Source: Planctomycetales bacterium (lineage in GTDB: Bacteria; Planctomycetota; Planctomycetia; Pirellulales; Pirellulaceae). From it: a DNA stretch of 64,000 nt. Under the pieces are notes generated by a model. The model saw only the letters and a program-made list of their open reading frames with translations, did not search any database and was not told where the DNA came from. Position numbers and translations under genes: made by a program. Location: the NCBI GenBank assembly GCA_020426845.1, contig JAGQPF010000728.1:20214-84213 (forward strand). The letters run 5' to 3'. This document shows positions 63,664 through 64,000 of this stretch, piece by piece; positions within the stretch are counted from its first letter, which is position 1; each line of letters opens with the position of its first letter.

Positions 63664-64000
63664 CGTGGCACAGGCTGCAGCGCGTCGTAGCACAGGCTGC
63701 CAGCCTGTGTTTGTTGTGCCGTTGCAGCCTGGCAGCGCGTCGTGGCACAGGCTGCCAGCCTGTGTTTGTGGTGCCGTTGCAGCCTGACAGCGCGTCGTGG
63801 CACAGGCTGCCAGCCTGTGTTTGGTGTGCCGTTGCAGCCTGGCAGCGCGTCGGGGCACAGGCTGCCAGCCTGTGTTTGTGGTGCCGTTGCAGGCTGGCAG
63901 CGTCGGGGCACAGGCTGCTAGCCTGTGTTTAGTGTGCTGTTGCAGGCTGGCAGCGTCGTGGCACAGGCTGCTAGCCTGTGTTTGTTGTGCCGTTGCAGCC
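63664..64000. repeat. Family A tandem palindrome array running off the window
   Basis: Six full palindromes CACAGGCTGCCAGCCTGTG (or with TAGCC) start at 63691, 63746, 63801, 63856, 63909 and 63962, a period of 55 then 53 bases, after a degenerate copy at 63669. Each unit also holds a partial palindrome TTGCAGCCTGGCAGCG. The array begins right after the cysK stop and continues beyond the window edge. The frames through it code only repeats such as QAGSLCYDALQ and are not genes. Confidence 0.92.

Noticed and set aside
63664..64000. CRISPR-like array after cysK
   Set aside because: The intervening sequence is itself repeated and there are no unique spacers, so this is a tandem palindrome array and not CRISPR; no cas gene is present.

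Overview
The window looks like chromosomal DNA of a planctomycete, probably Pirellulales-like. This rests on the high GC content and on families that are expanded in that phylum: a DUF1501 protein paired with a giant PSCyt1/PSCyt2/PSD1 cytochrome protein, an SHD1-domain protein, EF-hand secreted and membrane proteins, WXXGXW repeats, and dense dispersed palindromes between genes. The assignment is an inference from gene content; there is no rRNA in the window, and I saw no tRNA, CRISPR array, phage or insertion sequence.

Layout. 1-2.3 kb: a cut-off HEAT-type gene and a beta-propeller gene (minus). 2.75-6.2 kb: a propeller-amidohydrolase lipoprotein (plus). 6.3-8.2 kb: EF-hand esterase and a small secreted protein, overlapping by 4 nt. 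8.4-10.3 kb: rpsB-tsf. 10.6-12.8 kb: a hydroxyproline epimerase and D-amino-acid dehydrogenase pair. 13.0-15.5 kb: treZ with an unexplained N-terminal extension. 15.6-21 kb: lipoprotein, secreted hydrolase, an 89-bp tandem array, WXXGXW protein, lone receiver protein. 21.4-27.6 kb: two paralogous membrane proteins with SAF-like and EF-hand parts, then an SHD1/zinc-ribbon protein. 28-29.6 kb: a FixL-like protein with a decayed ATPase domain next to a FixJ-like regulator. 29.7-36.3 kb: glycosyltransferase, fba, lipoprotein, hemC-DUF502-comF. 36.7-39.3 kb: aminotransferase and an LptF/LptG permease.

39.4-51.2 kb is a chemotaxis-type locus in two minus-strand blocks (cheY-cheB-cheR and cheX-cheY-CheX-like-MshEN-like-cheA-cheW-mcp) separated by a plus-strand ABC1/AarF kinase. 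The receptor is soluble with two PAS domains, CheA has two Hpt and two CheW-like domains, and no flagellar gene is visible, so the output is unknown. 51.9-54.9 kb: purU, an S41 peptidase and tsaD, probably one operon. 55-60.3 kb: DUF1501 and PSCyt/PSD1 genes. 60.7-63.7 kb: a small secreted protein, an RNase HII-like protein and cysK, followed by a 55-bp palindrome array running off the end.

The most unusual layer is between the genes. At least four dispersed repeat families recur: (A) a CAGGCTGGCAGCCTG palindrome; (B) an element with a GCCGTTGAAAAACACC arm that usually encloses a second hairpin; (C) ACGGACTTCCAGTCCGT; (D) a CCCGCAGCGTCAGCGAGGGAT motif. Several sit directly at stop codons and two are read into protein C-termini.
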